Positions 8,735 to 19,175 of a DNA stretch of 64,000 bases are shown piece by piece. The notes beneath the pieces are model-generated. The model had not been told where the DNA came from and made no database searches. It worked only from the letters and a program-made list of their open reading frames with translations. Position numbers and translations under genes: made by a program. The DNA lies in assembly GCA_002733995.1 (NCBI GenBank), contig NVXR01000007.1:62549-126548 (forward strand). The letters run 5' to 3'. Origin of the DNA: Desulfotalea sp. (lineage in GTDB: Bacteria; Desulfobacterota; Desulfobulbia; Desulfobulbales; Desulfocapsaceae). Numbering within the stretch: the stretch's first letter is position 1; each line of letters starts with the position of its first letter.

Positions 8735-11122
8735 TTAAACAATATAGGGTCTCAGCGGTTGAGGCCCTGATAGGCGTTTGATCTGTACAGCACATATTTT
8801 AAATTCTGGCTCTTTGGAGCCGGGATCAATGGCATCTTTTGTCACCTTATTAATCATACGATCTTTGTGTTGATCGTGCCAGTAGACAAAGACCATGCCT
8901 TCTATGGGGCCTTCATACACCTTGGCTGGTAATTGGTTGACACCTCGCCGAGATTTTACCTCAACCATATCGCCGGGTTTAATGCCGAGCCGCTCTGCGT
9001 CTTTTGGGTTAACCTCAACGTAGGCATAGGGGTTTGCCCGAAGCAGTTCAGGGATTCTTCCGGTCATGGACATGGTGTGCCAGTGATCGATGATTCTTCC
9101 GGTGGAGAGATAGAACGGGTATTCTGCATCCGGGATTTCATCCGGGTCAGCCTGATCTCGATGCCAGATCCACAGAGTGCGGTCGGCGTGTGCCGGGCCG
9201 TAAAATTGATAGGGAAGATCATTCTTTGATTCCGTATCCGCCATTGGGTCGCGACCTTTGACAAATTTTTTCACCGTTCCTCCGGTGAGGGCGTATTCGG
9301 CTGTAGGGGCTGGCCATTGCACACCATCTGCCATCTGTTCGAGTACCTCGTAGGTGGCTCCTCGAAGGTCGTTGTCGCGCTTTGCTGTAAGCTTTTGGGT
9401 GTATTCATTCCAGATAGCCATGGGTAGCTCATAATCTTCTTCGAGGCCATCAAAAGGTACAATACACTGGGTAATGACAGGGTCGTTCATCTTTTCTGCT
9501 AGTTTTCTCGCCCACTCTCGGATGATCCAAACTTCTGGCATAGCATCTCCGGGAGAATCGATCGCTTTTTTGGTGATTTGTGAGCGACGTTCTGTACAGC
9601 CGAATACTCCGGTTTTTTCAAAGTGAAAAGAGGTGGGCAGGACGAGGTTAGATTTTTGGGTGGTTAAGGTGGGAAAGATATCCGTCGTGACTATGAAAAC
9701 ATCCTCCCGGTCCATTCCCTTGTTGTAGAGATTACAGTTAGGCAGACTCTGTACAGGACTGGTGCAGTTAATCCAGATGGCCTTTATCTTTGCCTCGTTG
9801 ATTGCCGAAAACATTGCCATGGTATGCAGGCCGGGCTTTGGTGGAATACGACCAGCCGGAACCCCCCAGGCTGCTTCGACCTCGTTGCGTAGCTTTTCTT
9901 TTACCACTAGGCGATGACCTGGCAGAATATGACAAAGCCCGCCGCCCTCACGGACTCCCCCGCAGGCATTGGGTTGGCCTGTAAGGGACAAGCTGTCGGC
10001 TCCATCTTTTAACAGCTGTCCCGTGAGGATATGGAGGTTGTGCATCAGATTATTTGCCCAGACACCTTGTTTGCGCTGGTTAAGGCCCATGCTCCAGAGG
10101 CTCATGGTTCCTTTTGATGTTGCAAACCAACGGGCGACGGTACGAAGGTCGTCTGCAGTAAAAGAACCGCCACATTTTTTGGCCGCGGCTTCTGGTGTAT
10201 ATTGGGCTAAATGGGCTTTAAAATCGGCAAAAGAGGTGGCAACGTTTTTACCTTTTCTAAAGGTTGCGTAATTCTTAAGGAATTTTTCGTCGTAAAGTTT
10301 TTCCTCAACTATGACATGGGCCATTGCATTTAACAGGGCGAGGTCTGTGCCTGGTTTAAATTGCAGGTGTATATCTGCGATCCGGGAAGTCTGGGAGATA
10401 CGTGGATCAACATTAATGACCTTAACGGTATCAGGATTATCAAGCTTTCGCCGCATGATACGTCTAAAGAGAACCGGATGAGCCTCAGCTGTATTTGAGC
10501 CTACGATGAAAAAGCAATGGGCTTTTTCAAGATCAGAGTAGCTGCCAATAGGCTCATCTGCTCCAAATGAGGTGAGATATCCACCTACAGCGCTGGCCAT
10601 GCAGAGGCGGGGATTGCCTTCTACATTGTTTGATTGAAGGCCTGCACGCATGATCTTTTGGAAGAAATATGTCTCTTCGGTGAGTGCCTGGCCAGAACCA
10701 TAATAGGCAACAGCACGGCCACCGCCCTCTTTGTGGGCTGTAGCAAATTCCGTTGCTGCGATGTCGAGGGCTTTGTCCCAGGATATCTCCTGGAATTTGT
10801 CCGTTTTTTTCTTGCGATAAAGGGGTTTTGTCAGTCGATCCGGATGTCGCATACATTTCCAAAAATGCATACCCTTCATACAGATATAACCAAAATTGGT
10901 GCGGGACTCAGCTACACCGCGAATTCCCATAGGGGTACCATCTTTTACTCCAAGCTCAACACGGCAGCCTACACCGCAGAGCCTGCAACTGCCACGATGC
11001 CATATAACACCTTCATTGGCGCGAGCAATGTTGCGGGGATCTATGGGAAGGCTCATGCCCAAATAGGACGCAGCTGAGAGGGCAGCGGCTTTTTTTATAA
11101 AATCTCGTCTCGATTGTGCCAT
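8735..11122 (-). CDS. napA: Periplasmic nitrate reductase, catalytic subunit NapA
   Basis: 795-residue molybdopterin enzyme reducing nitrate to nitrite in the periplasm. A twin-arginine signal (SRRDFIKK, residues 4-11) is followed by the 4Fe-4S site C46-x2-C49-x3-C53 with C81, and by the probable Mo-ligand cysteine C174 in NPRLCMASAVGG. The length is like the monomeric Desulfovibrio enzyme. An AAGGAGA five bases before the ATG fixes the start. It lies between a tetraheme cytochrome gene (32 bases upstream) and napD. No napB, napC, napG or napH is visible nearby. A related function (for example another oxyanion) cannot be excluded from sequence alone, but the flanking napD and the subtype of the motifs favour nitrate. 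Confidence 0.93.
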   Translation of the reverse strand: MAQSRRDFIKKAAALSAASYLGMSLPIDPRNIARANEGVIWHRGSCRLCGVGCRVELGVKDGTPMGIRGVAESRTNFGYICMKGMHFWKCMRHPDRLTKPLYRKKKTDKFQEISWDKALDIAATEFATAHKEGGGRAVAYYGSGQALTEETYFFQKIMRAGLQSNNVEGNPRLCMASAVGGYLTSFGADEPIGSYSDLEKAHCFFIVGSNTAEAHPVLFRRIMRRKLDNPDTVKVINVDPRISQTSRIADIHLQFKPGTDLALLNAMAHVIVEEKLYDEKFLKNYATFRKGKNVATSFADFKAHLAQYTPEAAAKKCGGSFTADDLRTVARWFATSKGTMSLWSMGLNQRKQGVWANNLMHNLHILTGQLLKDGADSLSLTGQPNACGGVREGGGLCHILPGHRLVVKEKLRNEVEAAWGVPAGRIPPKPGLHTMAMFSAINEAKIKAIWINCTSPVQSLPNCNLYNKGMDREDVFIVTTDIFPTLTTQKSNLVLPTSFHFEKTGVFGCTERRSQITKKAIDSPGDAMPEVWIIREWARKLAEKMNDPVITQCIVPFDGLEEDYELPMAIWNEYTQKLTAKRDNDLRGATYEVLEQMADGVQWPAPTAEYALTGGTVKKFVKGRDPMADTESKNDLPYQFYGPAHADRTLWIWHRDQADPDEIPDAEYPFYLSTGRIIDHWHTMSMTGRIPELLRANPYAYVEVNPKDAERLGIKPGDMVEVKSRRGVNQLPAKVYEGPIEGMVFVYWHDQHKDRMINKVTKDAIDPGSKEPEFKICAVQIKRLSGPQPLRPYIV

Positions 11123-11154
11123 TACATTCTCCTTTATATCTTATGGGCCTTAGG

Positions 11155-11529
11155 TTATTTTTTCGCTTTGAATAGGTGGGGCGTATGACAATCCCAGCAG
11201 GCTGTATCGGTGGAGCATTTCGTCAATTGGTCCATATGACAGACGGCACAATCCGTCCTAGTGGGGGTGAGTTTAAAGGTTCCGAATGTTCCATGGCACT
11301 GATAACACTTCACAATGGCGATTCCGTGGGATGAGTCATACCACTGTTTTTCCAACTCAGGAGTGGCTTCTTTGTGGCAGTCTGCGCATGAAATATACAT
11401 TTCCTGTTCTGAGAGCTCGGGGTGCACAGCTTTGGCATTGTTGTCTGCGTGAACAACAACAGGCATAAATAGCAGCACCATCATGGATAGTGATACCTTG
11501 AACCAAGGAATGTCTCTTTGTCTTCTCAT
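11155..11529 (-). CDS. napM: Periplasmic tetraheme cytochrome c, NapM-like
   Basis: 124 residues with a signal peptide (VSLSMMVLLFMPVVVHA) and exactly four CxxCH heme sites: CADCH (48-52), CYQCH (75-79), CAVCH (94-98) and CWDCH (111-115). Extra histidines could be distal ligands. It is the first gene of a napM-napA-napD set. Established: Desulfovibrio desulfuricans has a nap operon containing a tetraheme NapM. Inference: this cytochrome passes electrons to NapA, in place of the diheme NapB used by many proteobacteria. The electron donor to it is not encoded in this window. Confidence 0.82.
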   Translation of the reverse strand: MRRQRDIPWFKVSLSMMVLLFMPVVVHADNNAKAVHPELSEQEMYISCADCHKEATPELEKQWYDSSHGIAIVKCYQCHGTFGTFKLTPTRTDCAVCHMDQLTKCSTDTACWDCHTPHLFKAKK

Positions 11530-12260
11530 TCTCTACCTCCTTGTTGTGGTTTTAGTGTCCGGGAAATTCTATGTATATCGCTGCGCATATGTGGCAAACA
11601 AAGATAAATACAGTTACCCAATTGCACTCGATTAAAGGCCATGGCTTGGCGTCTGTTCCGTGATGTTAAGCTGTTTTTCAGTGTTGGATTCTGCTCATTG
11701 TTGCCTTACTGCCATAGGTACCTATGGGCGGGTGCTACCTACAGCTCGCACTGTTGCCTTAGGTTGGTTGTAGGACTGGCATTTTGTAGGATACTAGGCT
11801 TATGCCTAGGGGATGCTTTTAAAGTGGATAGAACAGTTAACAGCAGGCTCCAGTTTTCTACAAATAGACCCAGCTGACGCGGTGCTGGCTTGCTGAAGCG
11901 TAATGAGCTTTTGCTTTTAAAACCTAAGGTGGATGGAGCTAACTGCATCTTTTGGACTTTCACAGTAACTGATATTGATGGTTATATCTACTGTTTAGGT
12001 AAGTCGCTATAAGGCCGCGGGAATTCCCAGCCTACGCTGAAAGAAAGAGATAGGCATTTGGGGCGATGACTTTTACGGGTTTAGGTTCTGAGGGTACTGT
12101 AGGGAGGGTGACAGGAGGGGTTGGGCGGGGGGAATGTTTTTGCTATACGTCTGGGGAAATCTCCGGTGAGAAAATGAAGATCCGCGGAACACTGTAACGT
12201 ACATCAGTGGCCCATTACAATGGGCCACTGATTGTTGGATATGTTAATACAAACTTGTTA
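11530..12260. other. Intergenic region upstream of the nap operon
   Basis: About 730 bases without a convincing gene; short frames on either strand lack ribosome binding sites and family patterns. It contains two short palindromes (CATAGGTACCTATG near 11711-11724 and CTAGGCTTATGCCTAG near 11792) and a G-rich tract around 12110-12135. The nap promoter must lie at its left end. I did not find a clear FNR-type or NarL-type site. Confidence 0.5.
12203..12232. terminator. 14-base perfect hairpin downstream of the M16 peptidase gene
   Basis: Perfect inverted repeat with arms 12203-12216 and 12219-12232 (core CAGTGGCCCATT and its complement) and only two bases between them. It lies 28 bases beyond the stop of the M16 peptidase gene. 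No T-run follows on either strand, so it is not a textbook intrinsic terminator; it could stabilise the mRNA 3' end or bind a protein. Confidence 0.55.
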
Positions 12261-15179
12261 TTACAGGGTGGTGAAGCTCTCAAATAGTTCGGAATCGTGC
12301 TCAATCTTTTTGCGGTTTCCGATGATTGAGCGGTAACTGTTTTCGGTCATTGCAGCAAAGCTGTCGGCAAATGTACGCAGATCTTCTGGTTTTGTTGCGA
12401 TGATCTCTTCGAGCCGTTGCTGTTTGAATTGAGGCGTAATACCGTTAAGATATTCATTTCTTGCGGTGGCCCCTTTGGCCGCTGTACTCAGGAGCGGATC
12501 AAACGTCCCATAGGTGCCGGTGATAAGTTGTTGCATGACTTTTTCGTGAAGGTCGAGTTTGGCCACTATCTGGGGGACCTCGTTGTATGCATCGTAGGTT
12601 TTTTTCACCTGTGGATCCCGATAGCTGACGAAGGCAAGGTTGCCGCTTAGCTGGCCAAACTGAATAAAGCAGCCGTAGGCCCCGCCCATCTGGCGTACGG
12701 TGTTCCACAGATAATCCCGGCTCAGGTAGGTCTTGAGCACCTCGAAATGGCCGTTGTAGCCACAACCATCTTTAAAGAGATTTCCACCCTGGACGGCAAA
12801 GACAACTTCAGCCGCAGTGATAAAGGCTTCGTGCTTTTTGATGTTGAGAACCGGTACAGCGTTAGGGGTGATATCCAGCTCTCCAAGGCTGTCCATGATG
12901 CAGTTGCCGGTTTTTGCAAACAGGTCCAGTTCTCTTCGATCTGCTGTGTTTGAGAGAATGAGATTCTTTTTGTTAAAGAGAAGAGTTGCTGTTTCTTTGA
13001 GACTATGCAAAAAGTGATCTTCTTTTTTATCGTAGTTTAGTGCCAGGTCTTTCAGGGCGAGATAGGCGGTAACCCCGGAAAAAACTTCGTTGTATTTGCC
13101 CCCGTCGCTAAGATGTGCAAAGACTCTTGATGTGGGTAGTGAGTAGCCTTCACTTTGGACAGAATGTTCTGCCCAAGCGTATTCTCTGGCAACGATTTCT
13201 TTAATCCGTCCACTATCTGCAAAGGAAACAGAGGAGAAAAGTTCAGCAATGAGCGCCATGGATCTTTCGAGATAATCCGGTAAACATTTTAAATGAATCC
13301 AGAATACCGGTTGGCTTGTTGCCCCAGTTTCTTTTTTTGTGTAGCTGGTAAGCGAATATGAAAGAGAGCCTGTGCAGGTGGCGACTTCTTTAGCAAACTG
13401 CTGATAATTGAGTCGTTTAGTGCCTATCTCGGTGATGATCGTGCCAAAAATATCGAGAAGGGGTAGGTCGCTGACGGGTATTGTAGAGATGTCAAAACCT
13501 ATATCTATATAGCTGATATGGTTGGTCGGCAGCTCACTGATAAGAACCTGCTGATTAAACATCTCTGTTGGCTCAACGGAGTGAATATCGATATTTGTGG
13601 TAAGATCACTCAAAGAAAGCTGAGGCAAAAGAGAGAGCGTCTCAGCATCGTTTGGTTCGAGTTGTTCTGCCTTCAACTCTTGGGTTCTGGTAATTCGTTG
13701 TTGGCGTGTTTCTGGCGAGGCAGAGTCGTTTGCCTGGGTGAGACGATCCTGTTCTACCTTTTGGGTTTCTGCCTGTTTATTTGGGTCAGGTGTGAGTGTT
13801 ACTGTCACTCTTGACGGGTTATCAAGGAGATATTTTTTGATAAGTTTTTCAAAATAGCCTTCGTTGAGGGCCTTATGACGAAGGGATGTTATTAACTTTT
13901 CGCTGCTGAGGTATTCCAGAGGATCGGTGCCATATTTAAGGGCGGTCATGGCTTTTCCGATCAAATCCAGGCCACGTTGGGCTTTGGATGATTCTTCTCG
14001 GAAACTGAATTCGAACTTGTTGAGTTCTGAAAGGACCAGCTCGGGATCAAGGCCGTTACGTACCATCTCACTTAAAGAATCATTGTACAGTTTTAAAAAA
14101 GTGTCTCTGTGTTTCGCTTCACTGCCCACAAGGTAGGTGAGCATAATAGTTCTGTAGGAAGACGTCGCAAGATAGAGACCACCAAAATCTTTACAGAGGC
14201 CACTGGAGACGATGCTGTTTTTTAGTGGGGAAGCATCGGAATTAAAGAGGATGTTAGCAATGATTTGAAATGCTGTATTCTCTTCTCTTTCCACGACGGT
14301 GGAAATGTTTGTGCCCACGGCCAGGAAGGTCTTTTCGGTGAGGTCGTCGGAGTCAACGGAGTAACTGTCAGAGATAAAGACAGGTTCTGTTGGGCGTGTT
14401 CCTTCGGTAATAGTAGCTCTGGGGACACTTGTCTTATAGGCCGCCAAAAATCTTGACTGGAGGAACTCAAGTTCCTCTTCTAATTTGGCATCACCGTAGA
14501 GAAAAAACATCCCGTTTGATGGATGGTAATGGTCCTTGTGGAAGGTACAAAATTCCTCATAGCTGAGATCAGGAATGTTTTTAGGATCCCCACCCGATTC
14601 ATGGGCATAGGTGGAACCGGGCATAAGACCCGCATATACGTGGTGGAAAATGAAGCGGATAGGGTCAGAAAATGCGCCCTTCATCTCGTTGTAGACAACG
14701 CCCTGGTACTCAAGCTTTGATTCTTTGGTCTCTTGATGGAAGTGCCAGCCTTCTTGCTCAAAAGTTGAACGTTCAAGGAGTGGATTAAAGACAACATCAC
14801 AGTACACGTCCATGATGTTGTAGTATTCTTTTAGGTTCCTTGTTGCAAAGGGATAATAGGTGGTGTCACCACCGGTCATGGCGTTAAGGAAGGTTGTCAG
14901 CCCGCCCTTGTTAATCTCGCCAAAAACATCCTTTATGGGGTATTTTTTTGATCCCATTAAAACAGAGTGCTCAAGGATATGAGCCACCCCGGTTGAGTCT
15001 GTTGGTATGGTATTAAACGCTGCTGAAAATGTTTTATTGCTGTCGTTGTTTTTTATTGCGAGAAGTGGGCATTGCAGGAGTTCATGCTCAAAAAGGTAGA
15101 CGTCAGAGCCTATTTCTTTAATATATTTGTGAACTTTAAGAGTAAAACCTGAGTACGTTTTTCCTTGGGTGAAAGTCAT
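12261..15179 (-). CDS. M16C zinc metallopeptidase (presequence protease/insulinase family)
   Basis: 972-residue zinc peptidase of the PreP/Cym1 type, which degrades peptides inside a closed chamber made of two halves. The inverted zinc motif HxxEH is at residues 67-71 (HILEH), and the downstream glutamate is likely in VVYNEMKGAFSDP. The length fits the one-chain M16C subfamily with an inactive C-terminal half. No signal peptide is evident, so it is probably cytoplasmic. It lies 30 bases upstream of nothing shared: dtd precedes it on the same strand with a 30-base gap, suggesting co-transcription. Confidence 0.9.
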   Translation of the reverse strand: MTFTQGKTYSGFTLKVHKYIKEIGSDVYLFEHELLQCPLLAIKNNDSNKTFSAAFNTIPTDSTGVAHILEHSVLMGSKKYPIKDVFGEINKGGLTTFLNAMTGGDTTYYPFATRNLKEYYNIMDVYCDVVFNPLLERSTFEQEGWHFHQETKESKLEYQGVVYNEMKGAFSDPIRFIFHHVYAGLMPGSTYAHESGGDPKNIPDLSYEEFCTFHKDHYHPSNGMFFLYGDAKLEEELEFLQSRFLAAYKTSVPRATITEGTRPTEPVFISDSYSVDSDDLTEKTFLAVGTNISTVVEREENTAFQIIANILFNSDASPLKNSIVSSGLCKDFGGLYLATSSYRTIMLTYLVGSEAKHRDTFLKLYNDSLSEMVRNGLDPELVLSELNKFEFSFREESSKAQRGLDLIGKAMTALKYGTDPLEYLSSEKLITSLRHKALNEGYFEKLIKKYLLDNPSRVTVTLTPDPNKQAETQKVEQDRLTQANDSASPETRQQRITRTQELKAEQLEPNDAETLSLLPQLSLSDLTTNIDIHSVEPTEMFNQQVLISELPTNHISYIDIGFDISTIPVSDLPLLDIFGTIITEIGTKRLNYQQFAKEVATCTGSLSYSLTSYTKKETGATSQPVFWIHLKCLPDYLERSMALIAELFSSVSFADSGRIKEIVAREYAWAEHSVQSEGYSLPTSRVFAHLSDGGKYNEVFSGVTAYLALKDLALNYDKKEDHFLHSLKETATLLFNKKNLILSNTADRRELDLFAKTGNCIMDSLGELDITPNAVPVLNIKKHEAFITAAEVVFAVQGGNLFKDGCGYNGHFEVLKTYLSRDYLWNTVRQMGGAYGCFIQFGQLSGNLAFVSYRDPQVKKTYDAYNEVPQIVAKLDLHEKVMQQLITGTYGTFDPLLSTAAKGATARNEYLNGITPQFKQQRLEEIIATKPEDLRTFADSFAAMTENSYRSIIGNRKKIEHDSELFESFTTL

Positions 15180-15209
15180 GTAAAATCCTTAATTATGTTG
15201 ATTTTAATT

Positions 15210-15659
15210 CTAAAATTTCTTTTCTGAGTCAAGGAGTAGGGTGACTGGACCATCGTTGATCAGTTCAACCTGCATGTGTGTCTGGAAGGTACCTGTAGCA
15301 ACTTGTATTCCTTTATCTCTTACCTCCTGAACAAACTGATCGTAATAGGCTTCAGCAATTATGGGAGGTGCTGCGCTTGAAAAACCAGGCCTTCTCCCTT
15401 TACGACAATCTCCGTACAACGTGAATTGAGAGACAATAAGCATCTCTCCCTTAATGTCTGTGAGAGATCTGTTCATTTTTCCCGCTTCATCTTCAAAGAT
15501 GCGTAGGTGGATAACTTTTTCGGCAAGCCATTGTAGGTCTTTTGGGCCGTCCTTTGAAGAAATACCGAGGAAAACAACGAGTCCGCAGGCTATGGAGGCT
15601 GTCACTTTGCCTTCTATACTGACCTGGGCTCGGCTTACTCGTTGAACTACTGTTCTCAT
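15210..15659 (-). CDS. dtd: D-aminoacyl-tRNA deacylase
   Basis: 149-residue enzyme that hydrolyses D-amino acids (and glycine on tRNA-Ala) from mischarged tRNA. It starts with MRTVVQRVSRAQV, carries the catalytic-region motif SQFTLYGD and ends with the Gly-cis-Pro motif NDGPVTLLLDS, all diagnostic. The length is standard. It lies directly upstream of the M16 peptidase gene on the minus strand. Confidence 0.96.
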   Translation of the reverse strand: MRTVVQRVSRAQVSIEGKVTASIACGLVVFLGISSKDGPKDLQWLAEKVIHLRIFEDEAGKMNRSLTDIKGEMLIVSQFTLYGDCRKGRRPGFSSAAPPIIAEAYYDQFVQEVRDKGIQVATGTFQTHMQVELINDGPVTLLLDSEKKF

Positions 15660-15813
15660 TCTTGGTTTTCCTATAGCGTATCATATTGCGAGGCAATATA
15701 GAGGAGGTCCTTCTAATGTGTAGAAATTATTTCAAATTATCATTTTCCGATGGTATACTTCCCCGTAGCTATACTACTAACTAAAGCGTGAGCTACAAAC
15801 TGCAGGAGCTTCT

Positions 15814-16209
15814 ATGATTAAACAACTTCAAGACCTCATTGTACAGCTCTCCGACGAGCTTCCCGGAATACTCGCCGTTGCAGTCGTGACGGTGGAGGAC
15901 GGGATGTCTATTGCGGAGGTAAGCCGCAGAGATGATATCGAACCTGCTGTGGCTGCTGCCTATCTTGCATCTATAGTAAAATCGAATGCCAGGGCTATAA
16001 GTCTGCTTGCAGACGATGAGGTGGTGGATGATATTCTTATTACCACGAGTAAATACCATTTTATTATTCGTCACAAGGATGGACAACCCTTTTTTCTTTT
16101 TCTCATGACAACTAAAGAGGAATGGCTTGGTAAGGCAAGAAAGCTTATCGCGAAGTATGAAAAAGAGTTTATCCAATTTAGTGATTTTCTAGAAAAAGAC
16201 TACCAGTAA
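15814..16209 (+). CDS. Roadblock/LC7-type protein
   Basis: 131 residues that look like a stand-alone Roadblock/LC7 domain: an N-terminal helix (LQDLIVQLSDELPGILAVAVV), a strand-turn-strand with VEDGMSIAEVS, a central helix with AAYLASIVKSNARAIS and a C-terminal strand pair (YHFIIRHKDGQPFFLFLMTT). In bacteria such proteins (MglB-like) pair with small GTPases or form dimers that regulate motility and polarity; no GTPase gene is in the window. It converges with a response regulator that carries its own C-terminal Roadblock domain, which suggests a functional link. It starts at an ATG with AGGAG five bases upstream. Confidence 0.72.
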   Translation: MIKQLQDLIVQLSDELPGILAVAVVTVEDGMSIAEVSRRDDIEPAVAAAYLASIVKSNARAISLLADDEVVDDILITTSKYHFIIRHKDGQPFFLFLMTTKEEWLGKARKLIAKYEKEFIQFSDFLEKDYQ

Positions 16210-16219
16210 CTTGTGTTAA

Positions 16220-16262
16220 ACATAGGATCGCTGTGGGGGCAGTGAGCGGTCCTATGTGTTTT
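16220..16262 (+). terminator. Intrinsic terminator after the Roadblock gene
   Basis: Stem ACATAGGA-T-CGCT pairing with AGCG-G-TCCTATGT (one T/G wobble) and followed by GTTTT. It lies 11 bases after the stop at 16209 and separates this gene from the convergent response-regulator gene. Confidence 0.72.
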
Positions 16263-16285
16263 CCCTCTTTGTTTGCCTGTCTGTA

Positions 16286-17515
16286 TTACAGTGCTGCAGC
16301 TTCCCGAATTTTCAGTGAATTCTTCTTGATACTAATCCTGATCCAGCCCAAGTTTGTCTCTTGATCGGCAACGATAACTAAAAAGGCGTCTTCGCCAACA
16401 GGGGCGAACATAACCGGGCCGTTCTCAAATTCAAACATTGTCATTTTCAGATCGCCTTGGCCAAGTTGGGTACCCATGGATTCTGCTGAACCGAAGCCTG
16501 ATGATGCGATGGCTCCAATCATCTCTGCATCGAGGCCGGCCCGTGCAAGGCTGTCGAGCAAAAATCCATCCCGGCCTACAAGACATGCAGTATGAACTCC
16601 TTCAATGTTTGTGAATTCTGCTAAAATATTCTGAATATTAGTCATTTCAAAGGCCTCTGTTGAGGTTATATGGTTTTTCTGTATTTCGGCATTTTGTCCT
16701 GCGATATCGGGGCTTGCGGGGGGCTGTTCAGTTGGCTCGAAAATGATTTCATCCGCAGGGACGGAGAATCTTTCATCCAGCTGCTTGGCAATGAGGTCTT
16801 CCGTATTGGGCAATTGGTCGGTGACATTGTCATCGTCGTCGGATTGTTCGTCGCTTTGCATCGCAGCTTCAAAGAGAAGTGCCTCTAGGCTTTTCTCAAT
16901 GCTGACAATCGGAGGCTGTACACCATTAATATTTTGCAGAGAACCACCGTGGAAGCCAAGGATGGTAAAAAATGCATCTTCACCTATGATGTCGCCACAC
17001 ATTGCATGGACGACAGCTCCTTCCTTGAAAAAGATCATTCCCTCTTGGTCCTTTGTTGTTACCTTGAGGGCGGCCGTTGCTCTGGATAATCCGTTGAATT
17101 GAACTATGTCGATGAGGTCAACTCCATTCAGAGTACCTTGGAAGCGTTCCTCAGGGTGGAGGATTTCTTCCACGATAGCCCGGAGGTCTTTTATATCGAA
17201 CGGTTTTTCAATAAAACGAAGGCTGCCGCTCAACATCGCTTCATTCTCATAGGCATTAGAGGGATACGCCGTCATAATGATAACGTCGGTATCGGTGAAC
17301 TTTTTTTTGATCTCGGTGAGCAGGTCAAGGCCACTGATGCCGGGCATGGTAATATCAGTGATGACGAGATTGACCTTTTTATCACTGAGGATAGCCAGCG
17401 CCTCTTCACCTGATTTGGCCGCAAGAATTTCAACGTCCTGCATCCCTTTATTGAGGTTTCTCTGGAGCATCCAGAGCATATCTTCTTCGTCATCAACAAC
17501 CAGTACTCTTTTCAT
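16286..17515 (-). CDS. Response regulator with receiver, DUF4388 (PATAN) and Roadblock domains
   Basis: 409 residues. The receiver domain (1-120) has acidic pocket VVDDEED, phospho-acceptor in LVITDITMPGISG, a conserved Thr (VIIMTAYPS) and Lys (FIEKPFD). A DUF4388/PATAN region (about 127-215) opens with FQGTLNGVDLIDIVQF. A low-complexity acidic linker (QSDEQSDDDDN) leads to a C-terminal Roadblock/LC7 domain (about 290-405: NILAEFTNIEGVHTACLV). There is no DNA-binding or enzymatic output, so signalling is probably through protein contacts. Its upstream region carries a likely sigma-54 promoter and tandem repeats, downstream of an NtrC-type gene that may activate it. Confidence 0.83.
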   Translation of the reverse strand: MKRVLVVDDEEDMLWMLQRNLNKGMQDVEILAAKSGEEALAILSDKKVNLVITDITMPGISGLDLLTEIKKKFTDTDVIIMTAYPSNAYENEAMLSGSLRFIEKPFDIKDLRAIVEEILHPEERFQGTLNGVDLIDIVQFNGLSRATAALKVTTKDQEGMIFFKEGAVVHAMCGDIIGEDAFFTILGFHGGSLQNINGVQPPIVSIEKSLEALLFEAAMQSDEQSDDDDNVTDQLPNTEDLIAKQLDERFSVPADEIIFEPTEQPPASPDIAGQNAEIQKNHITSTEAFEMTNIQNILAEFTNIEGVHTACLVGRDGFLLDSLARAGLDAEMIGAIASSGFGSAESMGTQLGQGDLKMTMFEFENGPVMFAPVGEDAFLVIVADQETNLGWIRISIKKNSLKIREAAAL

Positions 17516-17616
17516 AGACTCACCAATTTTGTTTTACTCAATTAGTATAATAGCCAGGTGGGAAGTTTAAACGAAATCTGCCCCATGAAAGCTTAACGTA
17601 TCAGAAACAATTAGTT

Positions 17617-17632
17617 TGCAATAGATGGACCA
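17617..17632 (-). promoter_or_regulatory. Probable sigma-54 (-24/-12) promoter of the Roadblock response regulator
   Basis: On the minus strand the sequence reads TGGTCCATCTATTGCA, with GG and GC separated by exactly ten bases and the -12 box TTGCA matching the sigma-54 consensus fully. The predicted start of transcription near 17606 would leave a leader of about 90 bases before the ATG at 17515. Confidence 0.65.
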
Positions 17633-17726
17633 ATGTATCTTTTTTTGTAAAAAAGCGCTGAGCTGTACGTTTTGTGGCGGGGCGCCGCCTAGGGGGGGAT
17701 CTGCTGATTGGCCATGTGTTACATAT

Positions 17727-17764
17727 TGGTCAGAAACTGGTCAGCTGGTCAAGAACTGGTCAGT
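17727..17764. repeat. Tandem TGGTCA repeats, candidate upstream activator sites
   Basis: Four copies of TGGTCA start at 17727, 17738, 17746 and 17757, making two 19-base direct repeats of the pattern TGGTCA-5-TGGTCA. They lie about 120-160 bases upstream of the transcription start predicted from the sigma-54 promoter, the usual distance for enhancer-binding sites. The neighbouring NtrC-type protein is the obvious candidate ligand (inference). Confidence 0.55.
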
Positions 17765-17873
17765 TGGGGGCTGCCGTTTTTTTTGTTTGCCGTGGTGCAG
17801 GGCTGGTAGAAAACAGACGAAATGGGAGCGTTGACTCAGGTGTACCTCGCATCGCGGGAGGGCCTTGCCTCGA

Positions 17874-19175
<1,302 letters not shown>

